From contig JBALWS010000023.1 of assembly GCA_036960405.1 (NCBI GenBank), forward strand, positions 1 through 41,741: a DNA stretch of 41,741 nucleotides, in the 5' to 3' direction. Both the position numbers and the translations under genes were made by a program. Shown here piece by piece: positions 1 through 6,867 of the stretch (position 1 is its first letter; every line of letters begins with the position of its first letter). The notes beneath the pieces are model-generated. The model was not told where the DNA came from. It worked only from the letters and a program-made list of their open reading frames with translations, and did not search any database. This stretch comes from Motiliproteus sp036960405. Its GTDB lineage: Bacteria; Pseudomonadota; Gammaproteobacteria; Pseudomonadales; Balneatricaceae.

Positions 1-116
1 GTATAAACAGCCATAAAAAGGGTCTTCGCGAGTAAAGGGAAACCATTGTCACACGCCTTTTATCGGCGGAGTCTGCCAAGGCTTTGCTTACCGATAGATT
101 TTGCGGCCCTCGCTCG

Positions 117-151
117 GCCCTAAGCAGCCGTCAAAACGGGCCGCTTAGGGC
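117..151. repeat. Large imperfect hairpin at the window edge
   Basis: Perfect 9-base arms GCCCTAAGC (117-125) and GCTTAGGGC (143-151) enclose a second small stem, CCGT/ACGG around a CAAA loop. No T-tract follows on either strand, so it is not a classical intrinsic terminator. It lies just beyond the 3' end of the VOC gene read leftward and may slow or process that transcript, or be an extragenic palindrome. The rest of 1-116 holds no gene I can support. Confidence 0.5.
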
Positions 152-166
152 TAGGCAACTCGTTAA

Positions 167-694
167 TTATTTATACGCTCCAGATGCGTAGTGCAGTTCA
201 TAACTATGGCTGTAGATTTCAAGGATATTGCCGAACGGGTCTTCCATGTAGATCATCCGGTAAGGCTTTTCACCGGGGTAGTAATAGCGCGGCTTAGCCA
301 TCCGTTTTTTTCCTCCTGCGGCAACAATCTTTTCCGCTAGCCCCTCTACGTCGGGGTCTTGCACGCAGAAGTGGAACACACCCGTTTTCCAATATTCAAA
401 GTTATCCTCAGGGTTCTCTTGGTTCTTGAACTGAAAAAGTTCAACACCGATGCGATCACCTGTCGACATGTGGGCAATCTTGAAGGATTCCCATTTTGGC
501 CCGAAGACATCGGTACACATCAATCCGATAGCACTGTCATCCTCAACAACCACGGTGGGCTCCATGATCAGATACCACCCCAACACCTCGGTATAAAATT
601 TAACTGCAGCAGCTATATCTGGTACCGAAATTCCAATATGAGAAAACGTGCGTGGGTATTGCGGGGCAAGCGTTTCAAGAGTCGAATCGGTCAT
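167..694 (-). CDS. VOC-family (glyoxalase/dioxygenase-fold) protein
   Basis: A 175-residue protein of the vicinal oxygen chelate superfamily, whose members bind a metal and act as glyoxalases, dioxygenases or resistance proteins. It shows the fold's landmarks: an N-terminal FSHIGISVPDIAAAVKFY segment, a central HFCVQDPDV segment opening the second half, and a C-terminal YMEDPFGNILEIYSH segment that supplies the usual final metal-ligand Glu. The start at 694 is chosen because GGAG sits 8 bases before that ATG; the frame stays open 16 codons further upstream without a comparable site. It is transcribed away from a LysR gene across an inverted repeat, so that regulator probably controls it. The substrate cannot be told from sequence. 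Confidence 0.85.
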   Translation of the reverse strand: MTDSTLETLAPQYPRTFSHIGISVPDIAAAVKFYTEVLGWYLIMEPTVVVEDDSAIGLMCTDVFGPKWESFKIAHMSTGDRIGVELFQFKNQENPEDNFEYWKTGVFHFCVQDPDVEGLAEKIVAAGGKKRMAKPRYYYPGEKPYRMIYMEDPFGNILEIYSHSYELHYASGAYK

Positions 695-754
695 GATTTT
701 TACTCCAACATAGTCAGTATGTGGAACAGTGTATAAAGCCACTATGCTAAGATG

Positions 755-785
755 AAATTATCATTCATGATCACTTTGATAATTT
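755..785. promoter_or_regulatory. Inverted repeat in the VOC/LysR divergent promoter, likely LysR operator
   Basis: AAATTATC (755-762) and GATAATTT (778-785) are perfect reverse complements separated by 15 bases. A second, overlapping palindrome GATAA-T-TTATC lies at 778-788. The site ends 6 bases before the LysR start codon and lies about 60 bases upstream of the VOC start. The position and the AT-rich dyad fit a LysR-type binding site serving both genes; assignment to this regulator is inference. Confidence 0.6.
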
Positions 786-791
786 ATCGTT

Positions 792-1664
792 ATGATAAAC
801 CCCGTACTCCTCCGTACTTTTATGAGTTTGGTGAAAACCCATCACTTCACCCATACCGCAGAACTGTTAAACATGACGCAGCCTGGCGTCAGTCAACACA
901 TAAAAAAGCTTGAAACACAGCTGGGCAAGCCGCTGCTGGACCGCCATGGAAAAACATTCGAGCTGACAAGCGCAGGCGATCGTTTGTATCAATACGGCTT
1001 ACAACAGACAGAAGCGGAGTCTGAGTTGCTCAGTTCGCTCGTAGGGGATGAGTTGCATACAGGTGCCTGTAAGCTGGCCTGTTCGGGTTCGATGGCCATG
1101 CAGCTTTACCCACAGCTACTTACCCTACAACAACGCTTTCCCGGTCTTACTATGAGTGTTGAAGCCGCACCTAATGCGGCCATCATCGAGCGGATTAGAT
1201 CCAACCAATCCGACATAGGTATCGTTACGCAACCCATTCGCGAACCTAAGCTGGATCAACAGCAACTGGGTGAAGATACACTCTGCTTGGTGGTTCCTGC
1301 TAAGGCTGATGCAACATGGCAAGCGTTAATGGAGCTCGGCTTTATCGACCATCCTGACGGACACCACTATGCGATTCAGCTTTTGGAAGTCAATTTTTCA
1401 GAACAGTACCGAGGGATGGACCGAGTACCGCAATCGGGCTATATCAATCAATTGAGCCAAATATTGTTGCCGGTTTCGCTGGGATCAGGGTTTACGGTGC
1501 TTCCGAGATCTTCAGTGGATGCTTTCCCCTATCCCGATCGGATTCGGATTGTCCAGCTAGACATCCCGGTGAATGAAACGGTTTATCTTATTACCAAGAA
1601 GCACCGCACCCTGCCCGCGCGTTACCGATTGATCAGAGAACTCCTGATCGACCAATGGCATTAA
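792..1664 (+). CDS. LysR-family transcriptional regulator
   Basis: A 290-residue LysR-type regulator. The N-terminal winged helix-turn-helix is clear (residues ~3-60: LLRTFMSLVKTHHFTHTAELL, then QPGVSQHIKKLE, then LGKPLLDR), followed by a linker helix and the periplasmic-binding-like effector domain (~85-285). Length is normal for the family. It is divergent from the VOC gene at 167-694, and the 97-base gap carries an inverted repeat, the usual layout for a LysR protein controlling its neighbour and itself. No ribosome-binding site is obvious before 792, where operator and translation start crowd together. The effector is unknown. Confidence 0.9.
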   Translation: MINPVLLRTFMSLVKTHHFTHTAELLNMTQPGVSQHIKKLETQLGKPLLDRHGKTFELTSAGDRLYQYGLQQTEAESELLSSLVGDELHTGACKLACSGSMAMQLYPQLLTLQQRFPGLTMSVEAAPNAAIIERIRSNQSDIGIVTQPIREPKLDQQQLGEDTLCLVVPAKADATWQALMELGFIDHPDGHHYAIQLLEVNFSEQYRGMDRVPQSGYINQLSQILLPVSLGSGFTVLPRSSVDAFPYPDRIRIVQLDIPVNETVYLITKKHRTLPARYRLIRELLIDQWH

Positions 1665-1730
1665 TCAGGAAACCCGCAAACAACATGCTTTGCGCCGCTA
1701 GACACTTCTTCACAATAAAATGCCAACAAC

Positions 1731-1762
1731 TAAAAAAGGCCATCTTCACGACAAAGATGGCC
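1731..1762 (-). terminator. Intrinsic terminator of the NSS transporter gene
   Basis: GGCCATCTT (1738-1746) pairs with AAGATGGCC (1754-1762) around a 7-base loop. On the minus strand the stem is followed by six T (complement of 1732-1737). It lies 28 bases past the transporter stop codon. It may also attenuate read-through from the LysR gene, but there is no T-tract in that direction. Confidence 0.85.
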
Positions 1763-1789
1763 TCAGGCACTGCTAGTTAAGCAGAGTCA

Positions 1790-3199
1790 TTAAAACAGAT
1801 TGTAAACGAACACCACCATAACCGCTGCCGGTGTCACGAAACGCAGCACAAACATAAAGCTCTTATAAGCCAGCCCGTTACCCATTGCCAGCTCCTCTTC
1901 GCCCGCCTGGCTCGACATAAACCAGCCGACAAACAACGCCACCAGCAGGCCGCTAAGCGGCATCATCACGTTAGCGGTAGCGTAATCGAGCAGGTCAAAC
2001 AGGGTCTTGCCTTCGAAACGCTCGAACATCGCCAGCGGCGTCACATCGGACCAGACGTTAAACGACAACACGGTGACAATGCCGAGCAACCAGACGCTCA
2101 GACCACCAATCAACGTACCACCCAAGCGCGAGATACCCTTCTGCTCGGCCAACCACTCGACCGCAGGCTCCAGCAACGAGATCGCAGAGGTGATGGCAGC
2201 GACGACCAGTAACACAAAGAACAGAGTACCGAACAGCACACCACCCGGCATCTGGCTGAAAGCCAATGGCAAGGTTTGGAAGATTAACCCTGGACCCGCG
2301 CCTGGCTCGAGGCCATTGGCAAAGACTAACGGGAATATAGCCAGACCAGCCAGCAGCGCCACCACGGTATCAACCACCGACACGGTGACAGCAGTCTTCA
2401 CGATCGAGACGTTTTTAGGCAGGTACGAGCCGTAGGCCATCATCACGCCCATACCCAAACTGAGGGTGAAGAATGCATGACCCAGCGCGGTCAGCACGCC
2501 TTCGGTGGTCAGCTTAGAAAAGTCCGGGCTGAACAGGAAAGAGAAACCTGCGGCGAACTTATCGGTGCTCATCGCATAGCCGACCATCACCAATAGCAAG
2601 ACAAACAGCAGCGGCATCAGAATATTGATCGCCTTCTCCATCCCCGAGCGGATACCGCGTGCGACGATGATGATCACCAGTACCATAAACAGGCTATGCC
2701 ACAGCAACAGTGTGGTCGGGTCACCTAGCAGGCCACCAAACATCTCCCCGATCTGCTCGGTAGTGCTACCGACAAAGGCACCCGAGGCCGACGAGCCGAC
2801 ATAGGACAGCGCCCAGCCACCGATTACCGAATAGAACGACAGGATCAGAAACGAGGCCAGCATTCCCATGCCACCCAGCCACTTCCAACGCGGCGATAAG
2901 CGGTCGCTCTTAACCAATTGGCGCATGCTATTGAGCGGGCTTTGGCCACCACGGCGACCGATCATCACCTCGGCGATCATGATCGGAATACCGACAATAG
3001 CGATACACAGCAGGTACACCAGCACGAAGGCTGCCCCGCCGTTCTCACCGGTGATATAGGGAAACTTCCAAATATTACCCAGCCCCACCGCCGAACCACT
3101 GGCAGCCAGGATGAAGGCCATTCTTGATGACCACATAGGGTGGGATTTATCAGCCTCTGCCGTGCTTCCGGCAGTGGCACTTTGAGTCAGTTCTGTCAC
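1790..3199 (-). CDS. Sodium-dependent amino-acid transporter, NSS (SNF) family
   Basis: A 469-residue inner-membrane protein of the neurotransmitter:sodium symporter family, whose bacterial members (LeuT, MhsT, TnaT) import amino acids with Na+. The N-terminal signature is intact: WSSRMAFILAASGSAVGLGN followed by IWKFPY, the unwound TM1 that holds Na+ and substrate. Eleven or twelve hydrophobic segments follow, and the length is typical of bacterial members. The start is GTG at 3199 with GGAG nine bases upstream. It lies 89 bases downstream of an amino-acid dehydrogenase gene on the same strand and ends in a clear terminator, so uptake and deamination of a branched-chain or aromatic amino acid may be linked. 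Substrate is inferred from context only. Confidence 0.92.
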   Translation of the reverse strand: MTELTQSATAGSTAEADKSHPMWSSRMAFILAASGSAVGLGNIWKFPYITGENGGAAFVLVYLLCIAIVGIPIMIAEVMIGRRGGQSPLNSMRQLVKSDRLSPRWKWLGGMGMLASFLILSFYSVIGGWALSYVGSSASGAFVGSTTEQIGEMFGGLLGDPTTLLLWHSLFMVLVIIIVARGIRSGMEKAINILMPLLFVLLLVMVGYAMSTDKFAAGFSFLFSPDFSKLTTEGVLTALGHAFFTLSLGMGVMMAYGSYLPKNVSIVKTAVTVSVVDTVVALLAGLAIFPLVFANGLEPGAGPGLIFQTLPLAFSQMPGGVLFGTLFFVLLVVAAITSAISLLEPAVEWLAEQKGISRLGGTLIGGLSVWLLGIVTVLSFNVWSDVTPLAMFERFEGKTLFDLLDYATANVMMPLSGLLVALFVGWFMSSQAGEEELAMGNGLAYKSFMFVLRFVTPAAVMVVFVYNLF

Positions 3200-3288
3200 G
3201 ATTGTTGCTCCAGTTTTTATCGTTATCGGAGTGGGCGGCCGCTGCCGCCCGAAGCTCTTTTATGCTGCGGCTATCACCGCGGCGCGAT

Positions 3289-4359
3289 TCAGGCCAGCAC
3301 TGGCTGGCGTTTGATAAAGCGTTCCTCGGCCAACGCGTTAGCGATCTCGCCGGTGGGACGGTCGCTAGCATCAGCACGCTTAAAAATCTCATCAAGGGTG
3401 TCGGCGATCGATTCGATATGCGCCAGCACCTTGTGGTGGTCATGACCGACTCGCTCGTAAAATACATCGATGATGCCGCCGGCATTGATGGCGTAATCGG
3501 GGGTATACAGAATGCCGCGTTGGCGTAACATCGCATCATGACGCGGTGCGGCTAGCTGGTTATTCGAGGCACCTGCGATCACCGAGGCTTTGATCTGAGG
3601 GATGCTGTCATCGTTAAGCACCGCACCCAGAGCACAAGGAGCCAGTACATCAACGTCCAGCGACAATATCTGCTCGGCAGGTACCGCCGTCGCACCCAGC
3701 TGCTCAACCGCTCGGTCAACCTGATCTTGATGAATATCGGTCACGTACAGCTCGGCCCCGGCGGTCGCCAGATGCTGGGCCAGCCGATAACCAACATTGC
3801 CGACGCCTTGGATCGCCACTTTCAATCCGCGCAGGTCATCACGCCCAAGTCGGTGCTTGACCGCAGTACGAAGGCCAACAAAGGTGCCGTATGCCGTGGC
3901 CGGTGACGGATCACCGTTGCACGGGTTGCCGTCGATGCCGGTACGTTCGGTGATACCGGCAACGTTGTTGGTATGCCGACCCATAACGGTAAGGTCTGCC
4001 ACCGAGGTTCCTGAGTCTTCGGCAGCGATATAACGATCGCCCATCATATTCAGGAAGCGTCCCATCGCCTCTAACAACGCTTCGCTCTTATGCTGGCGCG
4101 GGTCGCCGATAATGACCGACTTGCCACCACCCAGATCAATATTGGCCAACGCCGACTTATAGGTCATCCCCTTAGATAGCCGCAGCACATCGCACAGCGC
4201 ATCTTCGTCGCTGGCATAGTTCCACATCCGACAGCCGCCCAACGCAGGGCCTCGATTGGTGTTATGCACCGCGACGATAGCTTTGAGGCCGGTGGCCTTA
4301 TCGCAGAAAAAATTAAGTTGTTCGTGCTGATCAAATTCAGCGTGAGAAAATACAGACAT
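3289..4359 (-). CDS. Leu/Val/Phe-type amino-acid dehydrogenase (Glu/Leu/Phe/Val DH family)
   Basis: A 356-residue NAD-dependent dehydrogenase that oxidatively deaminates a branched-chain or aromatic amino acid to its 2-oxo acid and ammonia. Visible are the substrate-binding RGPALGGCRMW region (37-47), the catalytic-lysine motif LGGGKSVI (K80), the DSGTSVADL region (~115-123), and the Rossmann dinucleotide loop GVGNVG (185-190). The start at 4359 matches the family N-terminus and has an AGGG element about 10 bases upstream; an earlier in-frame ATG at 4428 would add 23 unrelated residues. The NSS transporter lies 89 bases downstream. Leucine versus valine versus phenylalanine preference cannot be decided here. 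Confidence 0.92.
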   Translation of the reverse strand: MSVFSHAEFDQHEQLNFFCDKATGLKAIVAVHNTNRGPALGGCRMWNYASDEDALCDVLRLSKGMTYKSALANIDLGGGKSVIIGDPRQHKSEALLEAMGRFLNMMGDRYIAAEDSGTSVADLTVMGRHTNNVAGITERTGIDGNPCNGDPSPATAYGTFVGLRTAVKHRLGRDDLRGLKVAIQGVGNVGYRLAQHLATAGAELYVTDIHQDQVDRAVEQLGATAVPAEQILSLDVDVLAPCALGAVLNDDSIPQIKASVIAGASNNQLAAPRHDAMLRQRGILYTPDYAINAGGIIDVFYERVGHDHHKVLAHIESIADTLDEIFKRADASDRPTGEIANALAEERFIKRQPVLA

Positions 4360-5246
4360 GTAGCAGCGCCCTTCAGCAGTGTTCAGTTTTGAGTGATGAT
4401 TCGAGATGCCAAGTCGCATTGTGTTCATCGCAGCGACACGTCAAGCAGGGCATAACGCAATAGTCTGAAACACCAGCCAGAGCTGGAACCAAACAGGTAA
4501 TTGCTAATTTCATGCTAAAGAGTCCCTTTCCCGACAGCCCAGCCGTCATAGCCGGATCGGTTAATCACCAACAGTGAGAGTTATCGAAAACAGCGGTTAA
4601 AAGCTGTTAGCAGTAATGCGTTGGCCTAGGGGGATCAATAGAGGCCAAGGGGATTGGCCGGTAATGCCCGGGGAGAGCATTGAAAAAGCAGTTCGGGACG
4701 GCAGGTCCCATCAACGACAAAGAGATATTGGAAAGCATCGATTTCACCCTTACCCCTGCTGGATCACAGCAACGGAGTCAGATTTCATTATTGTTATACG
4801 GCCATTTAGCCGTTTATCTGTTTTCCCGATCACCCTTATGAGGTGAGCAGGAGGGACACGTTATTCCTCTTACCGAACCTTCGTCAAGTATTTTTTACAT
4901 AACCGAGCAATTTTCTATACAGGCGGAGATATCCATATGAATTTTCGTAAAACTAGGCAATAACCACAAACATCTCTGCCAAAAACCTAACCCGAAAGCC
5001 TCATTTTAGCTTGAACAATATCTAACCAATCCCCGCTAACCACCGCACCATGGGGCTTTGAAGCACATAACCCACAGCTACGCACAAAGATATCCACAAC
5101 TCCTGTGGATTGTTGACACAACCAACAAGCAGTCATAAATCACCTGTTATCGGTGCGGTTATCCAGAGAATTGATGCCAGTCAAGTCGGCAGGCTGAAAG
5201 CTAGGTTATGCTAGCCATCTTTTGAAAACTAACTGGAGAGAATGCC
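4360..5246. other. Gene-free region of about 890 bases
   Basis: I find no convincing gene here. The only open frame of note (4616-4846) lacks a ribosome-binding site, a domain and a plausible composition. The left part must contain the promoter and leader of the dehydrogenase gene, read leftward. A small hairpin ACGGC-CATTTA-GCCGT is at 4799-4814, followed on the plus strand by a weakly T-rich run. The right part contains an inverted pair of DnaA-box-like sequences at 5092-5110 and the promoter region of the microprotein gene. No riboswitch consensus that I know is recognisable. Confidence 0.5.
5092..5110. repeat. Inverted pair of DnaA-box-like heptamers
   Basis: ATCCACA (5092-5098) and TGTGGAT (5104-5110) form a perfect inverted repeat with a 5-base spacer. 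Each resembles the core of the DnaA box TTATCCACA, but the outer bases do not match (ATATCCACA; CAATCCACA on the other strand). A further loose match, TTATCCAGA, follows near 5159. There is no AT-rich unwinding element or other origin feature, so this is recorded only as a structure. Confidence 0.35.
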
Positions 5247-5327
5247 ATGAGTTGCTGCGGATCATGTGGTGGTGAAGATAAAGATCGCGAAAAAGAAACC
5301 ACTAAGCCAGAAGAAGAGAAGAAGTAA
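5247..5327 (+). CDS. Cys-rich microprotein, 26 residues, CCGSCGG motif
   Basis: A 26-codon gene beginning MSCCGSCGGEDKD and ending in a Lys/Glu-rich tail. Three cysteines in a CCxxC arrangement among glycines could bind a metal or be redox-active; the tail is highly charged and probably disordered. The evidence that it is real is its context: GGAG at 5235-5238, eight bases before the ATG, and a textbook terminator starting 31 bases after the stop. A second ATG at 5242 is out of frame and closes after two codons. I do not recognise a characterised family. Function unknown. Confidence 0.7.
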   Translation: MSCCGSCGGEDKDREKETTKPEEEKK

Positions 5328-5357
5328 CCCGGTTATTTTTCATTCTAACGCTTATTT

Positions 5358-5396
5358 AAAAAGCCTGCATAACCGCGTTATGCAGGCTTTTTTTTT
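5358..5396. terminator. Strong bidirectional intrinsic terminator
   Basis: A 15-base-pair stem (5358-5372 with 5378-5392) around CCGCG, with core GCCTGCATAA/TTATGCAGGC, followed by nine T on the plus strand and, on the minus strand, by a run of five T. It closes the microprotein gene on the plus strand and yaeQ on the minus strand. Confidence 0.92.
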
Positions 5397-5423
5397 GCGT
5401 ATCATCGCCTCATCAAGTCAGCA

Positions 5424-5969
5424 TCATTGCTGCCAGCCCTGCTGCAAACAGCTCAGCGTCATCTCAGCCTGCTGATCATTGAGCCCCAGATAGAGCGCGT
5501 CATCCTGTCTATTGAGTTGCATCTCAAACCCCGAAGTCAGACCTTTGGCAAGTTGTTCGAGAGCCTCATGGTCAAGCTGCACCATCTTCAATCGCGCTAA
5601 GCCCGACAAAGCAGGACTATGCTGATTCCACCAACGGTGTGCATTGGCACCGTAACTATACAGACTCAATTTGGGGTGACGTTTATTAAGCTTGCCAAGC
5701 CTGTCGACGTCGGGCTGACCAATCTCAATCCAGTGCTGCACTTCATCGTAATCATTGCGTAACCAGATCGGTGCTTCATCGGACGACACGCCACCACCGA
5801 ACTTCAATCCGGGCTCGTATTCCAACCCCAACGCAATCAACCGCGCCAACAGCCTGGCAATCGACTCGGACGGATGCTGTGCCACGGTGAGATCCAGTTG
5901 CTCGTAACAGTGCCGGTCCATATCACTGATAAACAACTTTACTTTGTAGATACGACTGCCTTTTGCCAC
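5424..5969 (-). CDS. yaeQ: YaeQ family protein
   Basis: A 181-residue member of the YaeQ family, which has a PD-(D/E)XK nuclease-like fold; the E. coli protein was first linked to suppression of rfaH loss, and a molecular activity has not been firmly set. Family landmarks visible are IYKVKLFISDMDRHCYEQLD at the start, the AQHPSESIARLLARLIAL helix, the GVSSDEAPIWLRNDYDEVQHW stretch and the WIEIGQPDVDRLGKL motif. Translation starts with GTG directly after the TAA of the upstream small gene, with no strong ribosome-binding site of its own, so translational coupling is likely. It ends at the shared bidirectional terminator. Confidence 0.93.
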   Translation of the reverse strand: MAKGSRIYKVKLFISDMDRHCYEQLDLTVAQHPSESIARLLARLIALGLEYEPGLKFGGGVSSDEAPIWLRNDYDEVQHWIEIGQPDVDRLGKLNKRHPKLSLYSYGANAHRWWNQHSPALSGLARLKMVQLDHEALEQLAKGLTSGFEMQLNRQDDALYLGLNDQQAEMTLSCLQQGWQQ

Positions 5970-6245
5970 TTAATCTAATCCAAATCGTAGGTGGTCGACC
6001 GCTTCAGTGCGCTCTTCCAGTTGATGATAATGTTCGATAGCCCTGACCAGGCGCGCATGGTTCTGCTCGTCCTGACCGGCTTTTAAATAGTGGTCTGCCA
6101 GTTTGATCACCTCTTCCAGGCGCTCCAACCGATACTGGCTATTGAGCAGCGCCTTAGCGACGAAATGCGGATCGTGACCACGCTCGCGCATCTCCTTAGC
6201 AGTCGCTAACGCTTGCTGTAACTGCACCTCGGTGGGTTTACCCAT
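5970..6245 (-). CDS. Small conserved-looking helical protein upstream of yaeQ
   Basis: A 91-residue, soluble, charged protein predicted to be almost all helical; residues ~28-75 (NSQYRLERLEEVIKLADHYL onward) look like a helical hairpin. No catalytic motif is visible and I do not recognise a named family. It has a strong AGGAGG element just before its ATG at 6245. Its stop codon abuts the GTG of yaeQ, so the two are one operon and probably produced together. Function unknown. Confidence 0.8.
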   Translation of the reverse strand: MGKPTEVQLQQALATAKEMRERGHDPHFVAKALLNSQYRLERLEEVIKLADHYLKAGQDEQNHARLVRAIEHYHQLEERTEAVDHLRFGLD

Positions 6246-6346
6246 ACTCCCTCCTCAAACCTGTCATCCGTTGTAATAACGCCTCGACCAAGACGTCAAT
6301 AACAGACACAGCATGCCTGACAGAAGCGGCGATGGGGAGTCTATTA

Positions 6347-6619
6347 ATGAAAAACATAATATTTATCATCGTACTGGCAGGGGTCAATATTACCGCTATG
6401 GCTTCGCCTTCATCGCTAGACAAACTCAATCGCAATAGCCAACAGCAATGTCAGCCAGACCAGGCGTGGCCAGCTCTACAGAAACCTAAACCACTAATGA
6501 ATAATACTGCGCCCAAAAGATCCGCCGACCTATCACTCGATCGGTGCCGAGCGGAACCGCATTCCCTGCATTATCTCAGCCCCCAGAGGGGCTCGCAGAG
6601 TCGATCTCGAACCTTCTAA
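6347..6619 (+). CDS. Putative small secreted protein
   Basis: A 90-residue product beginning MKNIIFIIVLAGVNITAMAS, a short signal peptide with a Lys-bearing n-region, a hydrophobic core and a plausible AMA/S cleavage site. GGGGAG lies seven bases before the ATG at 6347, better than the in-frame ATG at 6332. The mature part is polar, with two cysteines and basic residues towards the end (LDRCRAEPHSLHYLSPQRGS), and resembles nothing I know. Against it, no terminator is seen and the composition of the C-terminal half is unconvincing. It may be a real small periplasmic protein or a chance frame with a good start. Confidence 0.45.
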   Translation: MKNIIFIIVLAGVNITAMASPSSLDKLNRNSQQQCQPDQAWPALQKPKPLMNNTAPKRSADLSLDRCRAEPHSLHYLSPQRGSQSRSRTF

Positions 6620-6797
6620 TTATCGACTTACCTGTCACCAACAGCGCCTCTTCTACACTAAAACGCCTGCCCTGCTCGAAAATTTTGCTACTACCAGCAA
6701 TCCAATAAAAGTTGCCCCGAGAGCCTGATATAAATCAATGCAAAATTGATTAACCCACAAATCACTTAACTTACGCTGACAACAGACTAAAGTAGCA

Positions 6798-6816
6798 GAT
6801 CATAATAATAATGATC
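6798..6816. repeat. Inverted repeat upstream of the chemoreceptor gene
   Basis: GATCAT (6798-6803) and ATGATC (6811-6816) are reverse complements around AATAATA, about 50 bases before the receptor start. It could be an operator in the receptor promoter. No sigma-28 (TAAAG-N-GCCGATAA) promoter could be made to fit here. Confidence 0.35.
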
Positions 6817-6867
6817 AGATGCTTCGCTGGATCGCAGAATCCCACGAGGCGCCCCCAGGAGAGTAGT

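Noticed and set aside
117..165. Integron attC site
   Set aside because: The outer arms are palindromic, but RYYYAAC/GTTRRRY core sites and the expected unpaired bases are not present, and there is no cassette array.
3140..3539. Overlapping frames on both strands across the transporter/dehydrogenase boundary
   Set aside because: They are opposite-strand or frame shadows of the two real genes, without start signals or domains.
4616..4846. 76-codon plus-strand open frame in the gene-free region
   Set aside because: No ribosome-binding site, no family resemblance and an implausible amino-acid mix; treated as chance.
6785..6815. Sigma-28 flagellar promoter for the chemoreceptor
   Set aside because: A TAAAG occurs but no GCCGATAA-like -10 at the right distance.
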